Origin: Herbaspirillum sp.
GTDB taxonomy: Bacteria > Pseudomonadota > Gammaproteobacteria > Burkholderiales > Burkholderiaceae_D
Assembly: GCA_028292625.1 (NCBI GenBank)
Contig: JAQGLY010000034.1
Location: 1-40,676, forward strand
Length of the DNA stretch: 40,676 bases
Reading direction: 5' to 3'
The position numbers and the translations under genes are program-made. Below the pieces are notes generated by a model. That model searched no databases. It was not told the DNA's origin and saw only the letters and a list, made by a program, of their open reading frames with translations. This document shows, piece by piece, positions 19,786 through 29,196 of this stretch (positions within the stretch are counted from its first letter, which is position 1; each line of letters starts with the position of its first letter).

Positions 19786-21357
19786 ATGATATTGAGAACA
19801 TTGCGGCTGTTGAAAATTCTGCGCGTCGTGCTGCGCTACGGCCTGGACGATATCGCGATGACCGGATTGAAGGCGCCGCGCGTGGCCCGGCTGCTCAACG
19901 GCATCCTGTTCTGGCGCGACTTGTCGGCGCGGCCCGGCGTGCGTCTGCGCATGGCGCTGGAGGACCTGGGGCCGATTTTCGTGAAGTTCGGCCAGGTGTT
20001 GTCGACCCGGCGGGATCTGCTGCCGGCCGATGTCGCCACCGAATTGACCAAATTGCAGGATCGCGTGCCGCCGTTCCATCCGGATCTGGCGATCGCCCAG
20101 ATCGTCAAATCGCTGGGCGCGCATCCGGATCAACTGTTCAGCAGCTTCGAACGCTTGCCGGTGGCGTCGGCGTCGATCGCGCAGGTGCATTTCGCGGTGC
20201 TCAAGGATGGCACCGAAGTCGCGGTGAAGGTATTGCGGCCGGGAATGAAAAAGAATATCGACGAAGACGTCGATCTGATGCGCATCGCCGCAAGCTGGCT
20301 GGAAACCTGGTGGGCCGACGGGCGGCGTTTGAAGCCGCGGGAAGTCGTCGCCGAATTCGATAAATATCTGCACGACGAACTCGATCTGATGCGCGAGGCG
20401 GCCAACGGCAGTCAATTGCGCCGCAATTTCGCGCAATCCGATCTGCTGATCGTGCCGGAGATGTTCTGGGATTACTGCTCGTCGTCGGTGATCGTGATGG
20501 CGCGCATGAAGGGCATCCCGATTTCGCAGACCGAACGGCTGGTGGCCGAGGGGGTGGACCTGGCCAAGCTGTCGCGCGACGGCGTCGAGATATTTTTTAC
20601 GCAGGTGTTCCGCGACGGTTTCTTTCATGCGGACATGCATCCGGGAAATATTCTGGTGTCGATCGATCCGGCGACTTTCGGGCGTTATATCGCGCTCGAT
20701 TTCGGCATCGTCGGCACGCTCAACGATTTCGACAAGGATTATCTGTCGCAGAATTTTCTGGCGTTTTTCCAGCGCGATTACAAGCGCGTGGCCGAAGCGC
20801 ATATCGAATCGGGCTGGGCGCCGAAGGAAACCCGGGTCGACGAACTGGAGTCGGCGGTGCGCGCTTGCTGCGAACCGATTTTCGACAGGCCCTTGAAGGA
20901 TATTTCTTTCGGCCAGGTGCTGCTGCGGCTGTTTCAGACATCGCGGCGCTTTAATGTCGAGGTGCAACCGCAGCTGGTGCTGTTGCAGAAGACCTTGCTC
21001 AATATCGAGGGCCTCGGCCGTCAGTTGGATCCCAATCTGGATTTGTGGAAGACGGCCAAGCCGCATCTGGAACGCTGGATGAACGAGCAGGTCGGCTGGC
21101 GCGGTTTTGTGCAGCAGCTGAAAGCGGAAGTGCCGCGCTACAGTCGTTTGCTGCCGCAATTGCCGCGGCTGGCGCATCAGGCGCTGACGCAGGCGACGGA
21201 GATCGGAAAAGAGCAAAACGGGGAGTTGCTGAAGCGGCTGATTGCCGAGCAGAAGCGGACCAATATGCTGCTCGGTGTCGCAGTATATTTCGGCGGCGGC
21301 CTGTTGGGCGGGATACTGCTGGTGATCTTTTTCCTGCGCTGGGTGCATGGGGCTTGA
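19786..21357 (+). CDS. ubiB: Ubiquinone biosynthesis kinase-like ATPase UbiB
   Basis: UbiB is an atypical kinase/ATPase of the ABC1/ADCK family needed for ubiquinone synthesis. The 523-residue protein has the family KxGQ motif ([15 protein letters not shown] near 65), [11 protein letters not shown] with the Ala-rich nucleotide loop, [11 protein letters not shown] and the metal-binding DFG in [11 protein letters not shown]. Two C-terminal hydrophobic segments ([20 protein letters not shown]) anchor it to the inner membrane. The ATG follows the ubiJ stop without a gap. It converges on trpC, 15 bp away. Confidence 0.96.
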   Translation: MILRTLRLLKILRVVLRYGLDDIAMTGLKAPRVARLLNGILFWRDLSARPGVRLRMALEDLGPIFVKFGQVLSTRRDLLPADVATELTKLQDRVPPFHPDLAIAQIVKSLGAHPDQLFSSFERLPVASASIAQVHFAVLKDGTEVAVKVLRPGMKKNIDEDVDLMRIAASWLETWWADGRRLKPREVVAEFDKYLHDELDLMREAANGSQLRRNFAQSDLLIVPEMFWDYCSSSVIVMARMKGIPISQTERLVAEGVDLAKLSRDGVEIFFTQVFRDGFFHADMHPGNILVSIDPATFGRYIALDFGIVGTLNDFDKDYLSQNFLAFFQRDYKRVAEAHIESGWAPKETRVDELESAVRACCEPIFDRPLKDISFGQVLLRLFQTSRRFNVEVQPQLVLLQKTLLNIEGLGRQLDPNLDLWKTAKPHLERWMNEQVGWRGFVQQLKAEVPRYSRLLPQLPRLAHQALTQATEIGKEQNGELLKRLIAEQKRTNMLLGVAVYFGGGLLGGILLVIFFLRWVHGA

Positions 21358-21372
21358 TCCCCATGCCATCGA

Positions 21373-22173
21373 CTAACTAAACAAACGGCTTAATTCGGCT
21401 CCCGGTTCCGGCGCGCGCATGAAGGTTTCGCCGACCAGGAATGCATGCACGTCGTGGTCGCGCATTCGTTTGACGTCGTCGGCGTTGCGAATGCCGGATT
21501 CGGTGACGACCAGTTTGCCCGGCGGAATGCGCGGCAATAGAGCCAGGGTATTGTCCAGCGAGGTTTCGAAGGTGCGAAGATTGCGGTTGTTGATGCCCAG
21601 CAGGGCCGTCTTCAGTCGCAGCGCAGCTTCCAGTTCGGCGCCGTCGTGCACTTCGACCAGCACGCTCATGCCCAGCTCATGCGCGCATGCTTCCAGCTCC
21701 GCCATCAGGCCGTGGTCGAGCGCGGCGACGATCAACAGAATGGCGTCGGCGCCCCAATGACGCGCCTGATAGATCTGATACGGATCGATCATGAAATCCT
21801 TGCGCAGCACCGGCAGCGCGCAGGCGGCGCGCGCCTGTTGCAGATACGCCGGCGCGCCCTGAAAGAATTGTTCGTCGGTCAGTACCGACAGGCAGGCCGC
21901 GCCGTGGGCGGCATAGCTGACCGCGATGTCGGCCGGATTGAAATTTTCGCGCAGCAGGCCTTTCGACGGCGAGGCCTTTTTTACTTCGGCGATCACGGCG
22001 GCGTGGCCGGCGGCGATCTTATTGCGCATGCTGCCTTCGAAATTGCGCAGCGCGGTTCTGGCGTCGGCATCGGTTTCCACTTCGCGCCGCAGGCTGGGCA
22101 GATCCCTGTGTTTCTTCGCTGCTCGGATTTCGTCTGCTTTGACGCTCAGGATTTTGTCGAGGATATCGCTCAT
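21373..22173 (-). CDS. trpC: Indole-3-glycerol-phosphate synthase
   Basis: A 266-residue TIM-barrel enzyme that closes the indole ring of CdRP in tryptophan synthesis. Key segments are [16 protein letters not shown] with the catalytic Lys, [16 protein letters not shown] with the second catalytic Lys region, [11 protein letters not shown], and VTESGI. It is the monofunctional form, without fused TrpF. It starts three bases after the trpD stop. Confidence 0.97.
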   Translation of the reverse strand: MSDILDKILSVKADEIRAAKKHRDLPSLRREVETDADARTALRNFEGSMRNKIAAGHAAVIAEVKKASPSKGLLRENFNPADIAVSYAAHGAACLSVLTDEQFFQGAPAYLQQARAACALPVLRKDFMIDPYQIYQARHWGADAILLIVAALDHGLMAELEACAHELGMSVLVEVHDGAELEAALRLKTALLGINNRNLRTFETSLDNTLALLPRIPPGKLVVTESGIRNADDVKRMRDHDVHAFLVGETFMRAPEPGAELSRLFS

Positions 22174-22176
22174 GGT

Positions 22177-23211
22177 TCAGTGGCCGCCGAGTTGTTGGGT
22201 GACTTCAACGAAGTGAGTCAGTTTGTTGCGCGCCGCGCCGGATGAAATTGCGGTACGCGCTTTGTGCAGGCCGTCGGCGATCGATGGCGCCACGCCGGCG
22301 GTGTATAAGGCCGTGGCCGTGTTCAGTATCACGATGTCGCGCGCCGGGCCGGCAACGTCGTCCAGCACTTCGAGGATTTTGGCTTTCGATTCGGCGGCGT
22401 TGGCGACTTGCAGATTGCGGCTCGCCACCATCTGCAAACCGAAATCTTCCGGATGAATTTCGTATTCGCGAATTTCGCCGTTGACCAGCTCCCCGACCAG
22501 CGTGCTGGCGCCCAGCGATACTTCGTCCAGATTGTCGCGCCCCCACACCACCATTGCGTGCTGCGTTCCCAGGCGCTGCAACACCCGCACCTGAATGCCG
22601 ACCAGGTCGGCATGAAACACGCCCATCAGAATGTTCGGCGCGCCGGCCGGATTGGTCAGCGGTCCCAGGATATTGAAGATTGTGCGCACGCCGAGTTCCT
22701 TGCGCACGGGCGCCGCGTGTTTCATCGCGCCATGGTAATTCTGCGCGAACATGAAGCCGATGCCGGTTTGCGCGATCGATTGGGCGACCTGCTCGGGTTT
22801 CAGATTGATGTTGACGCCGAACGATTCGAGTACGTCGGCGCTGCCCGAAGAGGACGAAACGCTGCGGCCGCCGTGTTTGGCGACCCGCGCGCCAGCGGCT
22901 GCGGCGACGAACATGGAGGCGGTCGAGATGTTGAAGGTATGCGCGCCGTCGCCGCCGGTGCCGACGATATCGACCAGATTGTCGGTATTGGCCATCGGCA
23001 CTTTGACGGCGAATTCACGCATGACCTGCGCGGCGGCGGCGATTTCGCCTATGGTTTCCTTCTTGACGCGCAGCCCCATGGTCAATGCGGCGATCATCGC
23101 GGGCGATACCTCCCCTTGCATGATGCTGCGAAACAGCGACAGCATTTCGTCGTGAAAAATCTCCCGATGCTCGATGCAGCGCAGCAGCGCTTCTTGCGGA
23201 GTGATGGTCAT
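22177..23211 (-). CDS. trpD: Anthranilate phosphoribosyltransferase
   Basis: Transfers phosphoribose from PRPP to anthranilate. The 344-residue product has [18 protein letters not shown], the PRPP-binding loop, and [18 protein letters not shown], the anthranilate and metal site. It lies seven bases behind trpG and three before trpC; trpG-trpD-trpC is a tight operon. Confidence 0.97.
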   Translation of the reverse strand: MTITPQEALLRCIEHREIFHDEMLSLFRSIMQGEVSPAMIAALTMGLRVKKETIGEIAAAAQVMREFAVKVPMANTDNLVDIVGTGGDGAHTFNISTASMFVAAAAGARVAKHGGRSVSSSSGSADVLESFGVNINLKPEQVAQSIAQTGIGFMFAQNYHGAMKHAAPVRKELGVRTIFNILGPLTNPAGAPNILMGVFHADLVGIQVRVLQRLGTQHAMVVWGRDNLDEVSLGASTLVGELVNGEIREYEIHPEDFGLQMVASRNLQVANAAESKAKILEVLDDVAGPARDIVILNTATALYTAGVAPSIADGLHKARTAISSGAARNKLTHFVEVTQQLGGH

Positions 23212-23218
23212 GTTGTTC

Positions 23219-23782
23219 TCAGCCGGTCAGGAAATTTTTCAGCAGCAAATGGCCGTGTTCGGACAGAATCGATTCGGGATGGAATTGCACGCCCTGTACG
23301 TCGAGTTCCTTATGCCGCACGCCCATGATTTCGCCGTCGTCGGTCCATGCGGTGACTTCCAGGCAGTCCGGCAGCGATGCGCGTTCGATCGCCAGCGAGT
23401 GATAGCGGATGACGGTGTACGGACTGGGAATGTCGCGGAATACGCCGACGCCGGTGTGCGCGATCATCGAGGTCTTGCCATGCATCACCTGTTTGGCGCG
23501 CACCACTTTGCCGCCGAACGCCTCACCGATGGCCTGATGGCCGAGGCAGACGCCGAGCAAAGGCAGCTTGCCGGCGAAATGCTGCAGCACCGAAATGCAG
23601 ATGCCGGCTTCTTTAGGACTGCATGGGCCGGGCGATAGGCAGATCCGGTCGGGACGCATCGCCGCGATGTCTTCCAGAGTGATTTCGTCGTTGCGGAAAG
23701 TTCTGACTTCTTCGCCCAGTTCCCCGAAATACTGCACCAGGTTATAGGTGAAGGAATCGTAGTTGTCGATCATCAATAGCAT
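23219..23782 (-). CDS. trpG: Anthranilate synthase glutamine amidotransferase subunit
   Basis: A 187-residue class I amidotransferase that supplies ammonia from glutamine to TrpE. It begins [19 protein letters not shown], has the nucleophile Cys in [16 protein letters not shown] and the catalytic His-Glu in VQFHPES. It may also serve folate synthesis (PabA activity), as in other bacteria with one copy. The usual partner trpE is 10.9 kb away at 34673-36169 on the same strand, with ten plus-strand genes in between. Only a weak AGG precedes the ATG. Confidence 0.97.
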   Translation of the reverse strand: MLLMIDNYDSFTYNLVQYFGELGEEVRTFRNDEITLEDIAAMRPDRICLSPGPCSPKEAGICISVLQHFAGKLPLLGVCLGHQAIGEAFGGKVVRAKQVMHGKTSMIAHTGVGVFRDIPSPYTVIRYHSLAIERASLPDCLEVTAWTDDGEIMGVRHKELDVQGVQFHPESILSEHGHLLLKNFLTG

Positions 23783-23833
23783 ATTGGGCCTAACTTATTG
23801 ATTTTTAAATGAGTAGGTGGAGGACTTTGCGCT

Positions 23834-23929
23834 TTAATATACCGTAGCATGGGGCATCCAACGGGCAAAAAAGCCATATGCGTCCCCGGCAGGCAGGGTG
23901 CGGGATGAACTGGGGTCTGTGGAAGGCAT
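23834..23929 (-). CDS. Possible 31-residue leader ORF upstream of trpG
   Basis: On the minus strand an AAGGAG site (23938-23943), eight bases and an ATG open 31 codons ending in TAA, 51 bp before trpG. The product starts MPSTDPSSSRTLPAG and ends DAYGFFARWMPHATVY; I do not recognise it. It has one Trp and no Trp pair, so a classical trp leader peptide is not obvious. It may be an upstream regulatory ORF, a small protein, or the start of a decayed gene. Confidence 0.4.
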   Translation of the reverse strand: MPSTDPSSSRTLPAGDAYGFFARWMPHATVY

Positions 23930-23944
23930 CGGACAATCTCCTTG

Positions 23945-24060
23945 AGTGTGGGAGCCGCCGTACCGGAGAGCGTTCTAACTTGACCTTGCCTGCCGATGCG
24001 GCGGCAAGGTGCGGTTCGAGACCGCGACGACGTGCCGCTTCCTAGTGGGAGCGCCACCAC
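23945..24060 (-). promoter_or_regulatory. Hairpin-rich leader element, candidate cis-regulatory RNA
   Basis: Two stem-loops are clear: 7 bp at 23984-23990 with 24003-24009, and 5 bp at 24011-24015 with 24021-24025. The octamer GTGGGAGC occurs at 23948-23955 and again at 24045-24052, near the two ends. The element lies directly before the ribosome-binding site of the 31-codon ORF and downstream of a good minus-strand promoter. The GGTGG-GCTCCC part faintly recalls the M-box magnesium riboswitch, but I cannot match the rest. Class and ligand are unknown. Confidence 0.35.
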
Positions 24061-24071
24061 GTGGATTCGTC

Positions 24072-24090
24072 GATCAATACTGTATTGGTC
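24072..24090. promoter_or_regulatory. 19-bp near-perfect palindrome, candidate operator
   Basis: GATCAATACTGTATTGGTC has 9-bp arms around one central base with a single mismatch. It lies about 90 bp upstream of the candidate plus-strand promoter of the sigma-54 activator and inside the predicted leader transcript of trpG. Its symmetry suggests a dimeric DNA-binding protein; the protein is unknown. Confidence 0.45.
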
Positions 24091-24179
24091 ATCGCGTTTA
24101 ACAAATCTCGTCTCGTTGAGGCCGGGTTTAGCGGCAGGCTTGTCACCGTAAGTGAGAAAACTGCCAGATAGGTTTAATC

Positions 24180-24213
24180 TATAATTGTAACGCTTCTCGG
24201 GGGCTGCTGTCGA
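24180..24213. promoter_or_regulatory. Overlapping divergent promoters for trpG and the sigma-54 activator
   Basis: On the minus strand TCGACA (24208-24213), an 18-bp spacer and TACAAT (24184-24189) match the sigma-70 consensus in 5 of 6 positions each, predicting a trpG leader of about 395 nt. On the plus strand a perfect TATAAT at 24180-24185 overlaps that -10 and points at the activator gene about 100 bp on, although its -35 (AAAACT) is poor. Use of one promoter should hinder the other. Confidence 0.5.
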
Positions 24214-24281
24214 CGGGATACTGACCGGCGTTTGCTTCAACCCGGAACAACTTTTACCTAGACCGGAAAATCGCTAACCAT

Positions 24282-25916
24282 ATGAAAACCCGCCCTCGCC
24301 AATCCTCTTCTGAAGGGGATTCGAGCGCGCCGTCCTGGCGCGAACAGGAGCGCCTGCTGCTGGGTGAAGTCATGCAATTGATCGGGCGCAGCCTGGCTCC
24401 GAACGCGATTTTCCGGGAAATGCTGCATCTGCTATCCGAGTTGCTCGGCCTCAATCGCGGGCGCATCGTTTTACTGGACGGAATCGACATCGAAGCGGGG
24501 GCCATTCGGCCACGCCTGGGGGCCGACGCGAAAATCTGTTACGCCTACGGTCTGACAAAGACGGAAATGGCGCGCGGTGTGTATGCCTGGGGCGAGGGAA
24601 TCACCGGCGCCGCCCTGGCGACGGGACAGACGTTCATTGTGCAGGACATCGACGCCGAACCCCGCTTCCTGGCGCGTGCCGTCGAGCGCGCCAAATTACC
24701 CCAGGAAACGGTTTCCTTCATCGCCGTGCCGATCCGGCTGGGCCGGGCCGCCGTGGGCGTGCTGGCTGTACATCGTATTCGCCGGCGCAATCGGACGATT
24801 GCCGATGACGTCGCGGTCCTGAAGATTCTCGCCACGCTGGCCGGGCAATTGCTCCAGCTGCAATCGCTGGTGGAAGAAAAGACTCGGTCTCTGCAGGAAA
24901 AAAATCAGCTGCTGTCGCGTGCGCTGGAATCCGCGTCGGCCCGTTACGGCATCATCGGCACTTCACCTCCGTTGTTGCGTGCGCTCGATGAGCTGGAGCG
25001 CGTTTCGCAGGCAAAGGCTAGCGTGCTGCTGCTGGGAGAATCGGGCACCGGCAAGGAGTTGTTCGCGCGCGCATTGCATCTGGCGAGTCCGCGGCACGAT
25101 GCGCCTTTCATCAAGGTCAATTGCGCCGCCATACCGGATACGCTGTTCGAGAGTGAGCTGTTCGGCTACGAAAAAGGGGCGTTTACCGGAGCGGCCACGG
25201 CGCGGGCAGGCTGGTTCGAGCAAGCCGACGGCGGCACGGTCTTTCTGGATGAGATCGGCGAAATGCCGCTGCCGATGCAGGCCAAACTGTTGAGAACGCT
25301 GCAGGAAGGGACGATTGCGCGTCTGGGCGGAAATCGGGAAAAGAAGGTAGACGTGCGGGTCGTGGCGGCAAGCAATCGCGAGTTGGCCGATGAGGTGGCG
25401 CAGGGCACCTTCCGCCGGGATTTGTTTTATCGCCTGAACGTCATTCCCATCCATCTGCCGTCCTTAAGCGAGCGGCGGCAGGATATCCGTCCGCTGGCGC
25501 TGCATTTCCTGAACCGGACCAATCAAGGCAATCATCGCAACGTCAATCTCTCCACCCAGGCGCTGGAGGCGCTCGAGGCGTATCCCTGGCCCGGCAACAT
25601 TCGCGAACTGGCCAACGTCATTGAACGGATGGCGCTGCTGACGGACCAGACCGTGGTGTCGCAATCGGAAGTGGAGCGCTTCCTGCCGTCTGCCGCGCAG
25701 GTCAGGCGGGAAATTGACCTCTCCCGTGCCGTACCGGCGGCGGAGGCGCCGCTGGTGCGCGAATATTTGCATCTTCACTCGCATGATGCCGAGGCGCTGC
25801 GGCAAGCATTGCAGCGCCATGGAGGCAACCAATCGCGGGCAGCCCAATCGCTGGGACTGACGCCCCGCCAATTCGGTTATCGTCTGCGTAAACTGGATCT
25901 CGGTTCGGGCGGTTGA
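24282..25916 (+). CDS. Sigma-54-dependent activator (GAF-AAA+-HTH), CynF-like by context
   Basis: A 544-residue NifA-type enhancer-binding protein. A GAF domain (about 25-190) should sense a small molecule. A short coiled linker with [16 protein letters not shown] follows, then the AAA+ core: Walker A GESGTGKE 252-259, the sigma-54-contacting GAFTGA loop 299-304, Walker [10 protein letters not shown] 319-327. A Fis-type HTH lies at about 503-540 ([19 protein letters not shown]). The NifA inter-domain Cys motif is absent. It sits directly upstream of a sigma-54 promoter that faces the OsmC-to-cyanase genes, which it very likely controls; in Pseudomonas pseudoalcaligenes the cyn operon also has a sigma-54 activator. 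The start has only a weak, distant GGA. Confidence 0.9.
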   Translation: MKTRPRQSSSEGDSSAPSWREQERLLLGEVMQLIGRSLAPNAIFREMLHLLSELLGLNRGRIVLLDGIDIEAGAIRPRLGADAKICYAYGLTKTEMARGVYAWGEGITGAALATGQTFIVQDIDAEPRFLARAVERAKLPQETVSFIAVPIRLGRAAVGVLAVHRIRRRNRTIADDVAVLKILATLAGQLLQLQSLVEEKTRSLQEKNQLLSRALESASARYGIIGTSPPLLRALDELERVSQAKASVLLLGESGTGKELFARALHLASPRHDAPFIKVNCAAIPDTLFESELFGYEKGAFTGAATARAGWFEQADGGTVFLDEIGEMPLPMQAKLLRTLQEGTIARLGGNREKKVDVRVVAASNRELADEVAQGTFRRDLFYRLNVIPIHLPSLSERRQDIRPLALHFLNRTNQGNHRNVNLSTQALEALEAYPWPGNIRELANVIERMALLTDQTVVSQSEVERFLPSAAQVRREIDLSRAVPAAEAPLVREYLHLHSHDAEALRQALQRHGGNQSRAAQSLGLTPRQFGYRLRKLDLGSGG

Positions 25917-25938
25917 AGCTTCGCGCAGCTTGGCCTGC

Positions 25939-25965
25939 AAAATGTCTACAGAATGTCGACATTTT
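25939..25965. promoter_or_regulatory. Candidate activator-binding sites (UAS)
   Basis: AAAATGTC at 25939-25946 is mirrored by GACATTTT at 25958-25965, and the right half is also a 12-bp perfect palindrome AATGTCGACATT (25952-25963). The unit TGTCnACA occurs twice in tandem. It lies about 105-130 bp upstream of the sigma-54 promoter, the usual distance for an enhancer site of a protein like the one encoded just before it. Confidence 0.65.
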
Positions 25966-26000
25966 GGATAAATCATCTGGCCGGGAGTTTAGAGAAATAG

Positions 26001-26016
26001 CGCGCTAAAAAGCGCG
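26001..26016. other. Hairpin between the UAS and the sigma-54 promoter
   Basis: CGCGCT-AAAA-AGCGCG forms a 6-bp GC-rich stem with a four-A loop. No T-tract follows, so it is not a standard terminator. It may end the activator message with other factors or be another protein-binding site. Confidence 0.4.
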
Positions 26017-26068
26017 TAACCCAATACCCATCAGGGTTTGCGGCGGATTTTCCAATTCAGGATCGGAG

Positions 26069-26086
26069 TTGGCACGGGCATTGCTA
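26069..26086 (+). promoter_or_regulatory. Sigma-54 promoter
   Basis: TTGGCAC-GGGCA-TTGCTA has the -24 GG and -12 GC elements with exact spacing (TGGCAC, five bases, TTGC). Transcription would start near 26096, about 30 bp before the OsmC-like ATG, after a GGAGAG ribosome-binding site. It should drive the OsmC-like gene and, by tight spacing, the genes through cynS and perhaps tauE. Confidence 0.9.
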
Positions 26087-26125
26087 AAGAGAGGCTGCCA
26101 CCCCTTTTTATCATTGGAGAGATAC

Positions 26126-26686
26126 ATGACCGCCTCTACTGCTTCGCCCGCGGAACCGACCACCGTAAAAACGTATTTGCGTCCGATCGACCGCGACGGC
26201 CTGCTGGCTTTCGCGGAAAAAGGCCGCACGAATCCGACATCGCGCGGCACGAATAAGGTTCACACCGTGGTTGACGGTCAATACCGCACCCTCAGTTATG
26301 TCGGCAATCATGCGCCGGTCGTCGTCGACGAACCGCTGCATCTGTTTGGCCAGGATACCGCTCCCGCCCCGGGTGAAATCGTGCTGTCCGGACTGGGCGG
26401 CTGTCTGTGCGTCGGCATCACCGCCGTCGCCACCTATCGCCGGATTAAATTGACCAGACTGGAAATCTTTCTGGAAGGCGATATCGGCAATCCGGCGGCA
26501 TGGGGCGCCGGCGGCGCCGTCAAGGAGCCGAAGGACATGGGTTTCCAGGCCATCCGCGTCAAAGTGCTGGTCGAAGGCGACGCGACCCGCGAAGAGCTCG
26601 ACGACATCGTCCGGCAAGCGAACATGTTTTCGCCCGTCGCCAATACCCTGCGCAATCCGATTCCGTTCGATATCGCGCTGGCCTGA
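26126..26686 (+). CDS. OsmC-like protein lacking the canonical second cysteine
   Basis: A 186-residue OsmC/Ohr-superfamily protein. Classic members are thiol peroxidases with one Cys at the buried helix and a second in a later CPxxxT-like motif. Here the first site is doubled (Cys93 and Cys95 in GGCLCVGI), but the later motif reads MFSPVANTL, with Ser169 instead of Cys. It may therefore use a different thiol chemistry, for instance sulfur or persulfide handling, rather than ordinary peroxide reduction. It is the first gene after the sigma-54 promoter. The ATG at 26126 follows GGAGAG; a TTG extension starts inside the promoter and was discarded. Confidence 0.85.
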   Translation: MTASTASPAEPTTVKTYLRPIDRDGLLAFAEKGRTNPTSRGTNKVHTVVDGQYRTLSYVGNHAPVVVDEPLHLFGQDTAPAPGEIVLSGLGGCLCVGITAVATYRRIKLTRLEIFLEGDIGNPAAWGAGGAVKEPKDMGFQAIRVKVLVEGDATREELDDIVRQANMFSPVANTLRNPIPFDIALA

Positions 26687-26718
26687 GCGCCATTTATCCG
26701 CTTGCCGAGGAGCTTCTC

Positions 26719-27900
26719 ATGTCAATCGTCCTGGACAATCCCGATACGGCCATTGCATCGTGTGCGCCGTTTGTGCAGCCTGTCGCCGGCGCCGGCGCGA
26801 TGCTGGGCATCGTGCGCGACATCGCCGACGGTCCGTTGGCGCAACAGGTTGAAGACATAGACCGCGGCGGCGTCTATCCTCAGGGCGTGCTGACGAGCCT
26901 GGGCCGGGCCGGCGCTTTCGCGGCGCATCTGGCGCCGGACGGCGAAGTGGACTATGGCGCCGCCATCCAGGCGATCGCCGAGGTCTCGCGCGTATGCGGC
27001 GCCACCGGCTTCATGATGTGGTGCCATGACGTGTGCGGGCTATACATGGCGCATTCCGATAATCCTGCATTGACCGGAACCGCATTGCGCGACCATGCGG
27101 CGGCCAACACGCTGGGCGGCACGGCGCTGAGCAATCCGATGAAGCATTTTGCCGGCATCGAAAGCATGCTGCTGCGCGCCAGGAAGGTTGGCGGCGAATA
27201 TCTCGTCAACGGCGCGTTGCCATGGGTCAGTAACCTGGGAACAACGCATTATTTCGGCGCGATCGCCACCGTGGACCCCGACCCGGCCGAACCCGGCGCC
27301 CCCGCGCACGAAATCATGTTCATGGTGCAATGCGGCGCCGACGGCGTTTCCCTGCGCGACTGTCCGTCGTTCTCGGCAATGGAAGGCACCGGCACCTGGG
27401 GCGTCCGCTTAAAGGATTACGCGGTCGGCGCCGATCGCATGATCGCCGATCCGGTGCGGCCGCTGATTGAGCGCATCCGCGCTGGCTTCATTTTGTTGCA
27501 ATGTGGCATGGGCATCGGCGTGGCGCAGGGAGCGATCGATTCCATGTGGCATGTCGAAGACCAACTGGGCCATGTGAATCAGTTCCTGGACGACCGTCCG
27601 GATGAGCTGCAGGCCGAGCTCGACGCGCTGCACGCGCGCACCATGGCGCTAGCGGCCACGCCGTATGAAAGCGGTTCGCAGTTCCTGATCGATGTGCTCG
27701 ATGTGCGGGCGCACGCGTCGGAAATCGCGTTGCGTGCGGCGCAGTCGGCGCTGCTGCATCATGGCGCGCGCGGCTATCTGCTCAGTTCGGCAGTGCAGCG
27801 GCGCGTGCGCGAATCGCATTTCGTCGCCATCGTCACGCCGGCGCTCAAGCATTTACGCAAGGAAATGGCGCGTCTGCATGAACGGAGCGTGCCGGCGTGA
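26719..27900 (+). CDS. Acyl-CoA-dehydrogenase-fold flavoprotein, possible monooxygenase
   Basis: A 393-residue protein of the acyl-CoA dehydrogenase superfamily. Visible features are [16 protein letters not shown] in the N-terminal helical domain, the beta-domain segment [20 protein letters not shown] and a long C-terminal helical domain. No fatty-acid genes are nearby. Instead it overlaps by four bases a rubredoxin-reductase fusion, which suggests electron delivery to a flavin enzyme, as in the DszC/SfnC-type monooxygenases of this fold. The substrate is unknown; a cyanate-releasing compound is inferred from the cluster. The ATG follows GAGGAG seven bases upstream; longer frames overlap the OsmC-like gene. 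Confidence 0.8.
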   Translation: MSIVLDNPDTAIASCAPFVQPVAGAGAMLGIVRDIADGPLAQQVEDIDRGGVYPQGVLTSLGRAGAFAAHLAPDGEVDYGAAIQAIAEVSRVCGATGFMMWCHDVCGLYMAHSDNPALTGTALRDHAAANTLGGTALSNPMKHFAGIESMLLRARKVGGEYLVNGALPWVSNLGTTHYFGAIATVDPDPAEPGAPAHEIMFMVQCGADGVSLRDCPSFSAMEGTGTWGVRLKDYAVGADRMIADPVRPLIERIRAGFILLQCGMGIGVAQGAIDSMWHVEDQLGHVNQFLDDRPDELQAELDALHARTMALAATPYESGSQFLIDVLDVRAHASEIALRAAQSALLHHGARGYLLSSAVQRRVRESHFVAIVTPALKHLRKEMARLHERSVPA

Positions 27901-29147
27901 GCGCGACCGCGGCGTCTCCGGCGTGGCGCAAGTTCATTTGCCGCGCCTGCGGCTTGCTCTATGACGAGGCCGAGGGCGACGTCGATGGCGGTCTGGCGCC
28001 CGGGACGCGTTTCGACGATATTCCGGACGACTGGTCTTGCCCGCTCTGCGGCGTCGGCAAAGCCGATTTCGAACCGTACGAAGCTCCGCAGGCCGGGCGT
28101 AAATCAACGGTCGCCACCCGGCCCGGCATCGGGAATCGACGTTCCGATGATGGGATTGTCATTGTGGGGGCGGGCTGCGCAGGCTGGACGCTGGCACGTG
28201 TCTTGCGTGAATTCGATGCAGAGACGCCGATCGTCATGGTGTCCGCCTGTAATGGAGATGTATATGACAAACCGCTGCTGTCGGTGGCGTTGCACAAAGG
28301 ACTTGCGCTGTCGGATCTGGTTCGGGAAAGCGGGTCAACGGCCGCGGCGAGGCTGGGGGTGCGCTTGATCGCGCATACCCATGCGGTGAGCATATCCGCC
28401 GGCGCATCGACATTGCGCACGACGCGCGGGACGCTGAAATACCGCCAGCTGGTGCTGGCGCACGGCGCCGCGCCGAGAACCGCGCCGCAACTGCCCGAAG
28501 GCCTGTGCTGGCGCATCAACGATCTGCAGGCGTATATGGCGTTCCGGAAACGTTTGGGGGAACACGCTGCCGTTCCAACGCGGCAACGGGTGCTGATCGT
28601 GGGCGCCGGGCTGGTGGGATGCGAGCTGGCAAACGATCTGGCACTGGCGGGCTATCCCGTCACTTTGCTGGATGTCAGTCCTCTGCCGCTGGCGGGGGTA
28701 TTGCCGCTTCAGGCGTCGCAGGATCTGCTGGCGGCGTGGCGCGGCCTGCCCCTGGATTTCATCGGGAATGCCCGTATCGCGGAGATCGCCGATGCGGGGC
28801 CAGGGGCACCGCGTCGGATCAGCCTGGAGGACGGCCGGATGTTCGAGGCCGAACAGGTGTTGGCGGCGACCGGCCTGCATACGCCAAGCCGCCTGGCGCG
28901 CAGCGCGGGGCTGGACTGGAACGACGGCATCGCCGTCGACGCGGTCGGCTTGCGGACGAATGTGGCGAATATTCACGCCTTGGGAGATTGCATCAGTATC
29001 GATGGCAATGCACACCGTTTTATCGAACCGATTCACCGGCAGGCCAGGCTGATTGCGGCCCATCTGACCGGCAACGCTACCGAACCGTATCGCCATGCGC
29101 GGCCGGTGGTGCGGATCAAGACCGGTTCGCGCGGCTTCACGATTTGA
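27897..29147 (+). CDS. Rubredoxin fused to FAD-dependent rubredoxin reductase
   Basis: A 416-residue fusion. Residues 1-62 are a rubredoxin with iron ligands Cys15-x2-Cys18 and Cys48-x2-Cys51 (CRACG and CPLCG) and the [12 protein letters not shown] signature. Residues from about 85 form a two-dinucleotide-fold reductase: FAD site [17 protein letters not shown](P)H site [14 protein letters not shown] near 230, and the C-terminal FAD motif [13 protein letters not shown]. It should move electrons from NAD(P)H to the rubredoxin iron and on to a partner enzyme. The GTG start overlaps the stop of the flavoprotein gene (GTGA), so the flavoprotein is the likely partner. Confidence 0.9.
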   Translation: MSATAASPAWRKFICRACGLLYDEAEGDVDGGLAPGTRFDDIPDDWSCPLCGVGKADFEPYEAPQAGRKSTVATRPGIGNRRSDDGIVIVGAGCAGWTLARVLREFDAETPIVMVSACNGDVYDKPLLSVALHKGLALSDLVRESGSTAAARLGVRLIAHTHAVSISAGASTLRTTRGTLKYRQLVLAHGAAPRTAPQLPEGLCWRINDLQAYMAFRKRLGEHAAVPTRQRVLIVGAGLVGCELANDLALAGYPVTLLDVSPLPLAGVLPLQASQDLLAAWRGLPLDFIGNARIAEIADAGPGAPRRISLEDGRMFEAEQVLAATGLHTPSRLARSAGLDWNDGIAVDAVGLRTNVANIHALGDCISIDGNAHRFIEPIHRQARLIAAHLTGNATEPYRHARPVVRIKTGSRGFTI

Positions 29148-29196
29148 AGGTTTTAAACGGCGGTCCCCATTTAATGCAATCCTTGAAAGGTGAAAC

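Noticed and set aside
19456..21369. A 637-codon minus-strand frame opposite ubiJ and ubiB
   Set aside because: Antisense shadow; the plus-strand proteins have conserved motifs and this one does not.
23834..23929. The 31-codon ORF as a classical trp attenuator leader
   Set aside because: It has only one Trp codon, and no terminator hairpin with a T-tract follows before trpG.
23773..24240. A 155-codon minus-strand frame upstream of trpG
   Set aside because: Composition is unlike the neighbouring proteins, it has no ribosome-binding site or known motif, and it crosses hairpins. The 31-codon ORF in another frame has a better start.
26069..26125. A TTG-initiated 19-residue extension of the OsmC-like protein
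   Set aside because: It would begin inside the sigma-54 promoter, upstream of the predicted transcript start.
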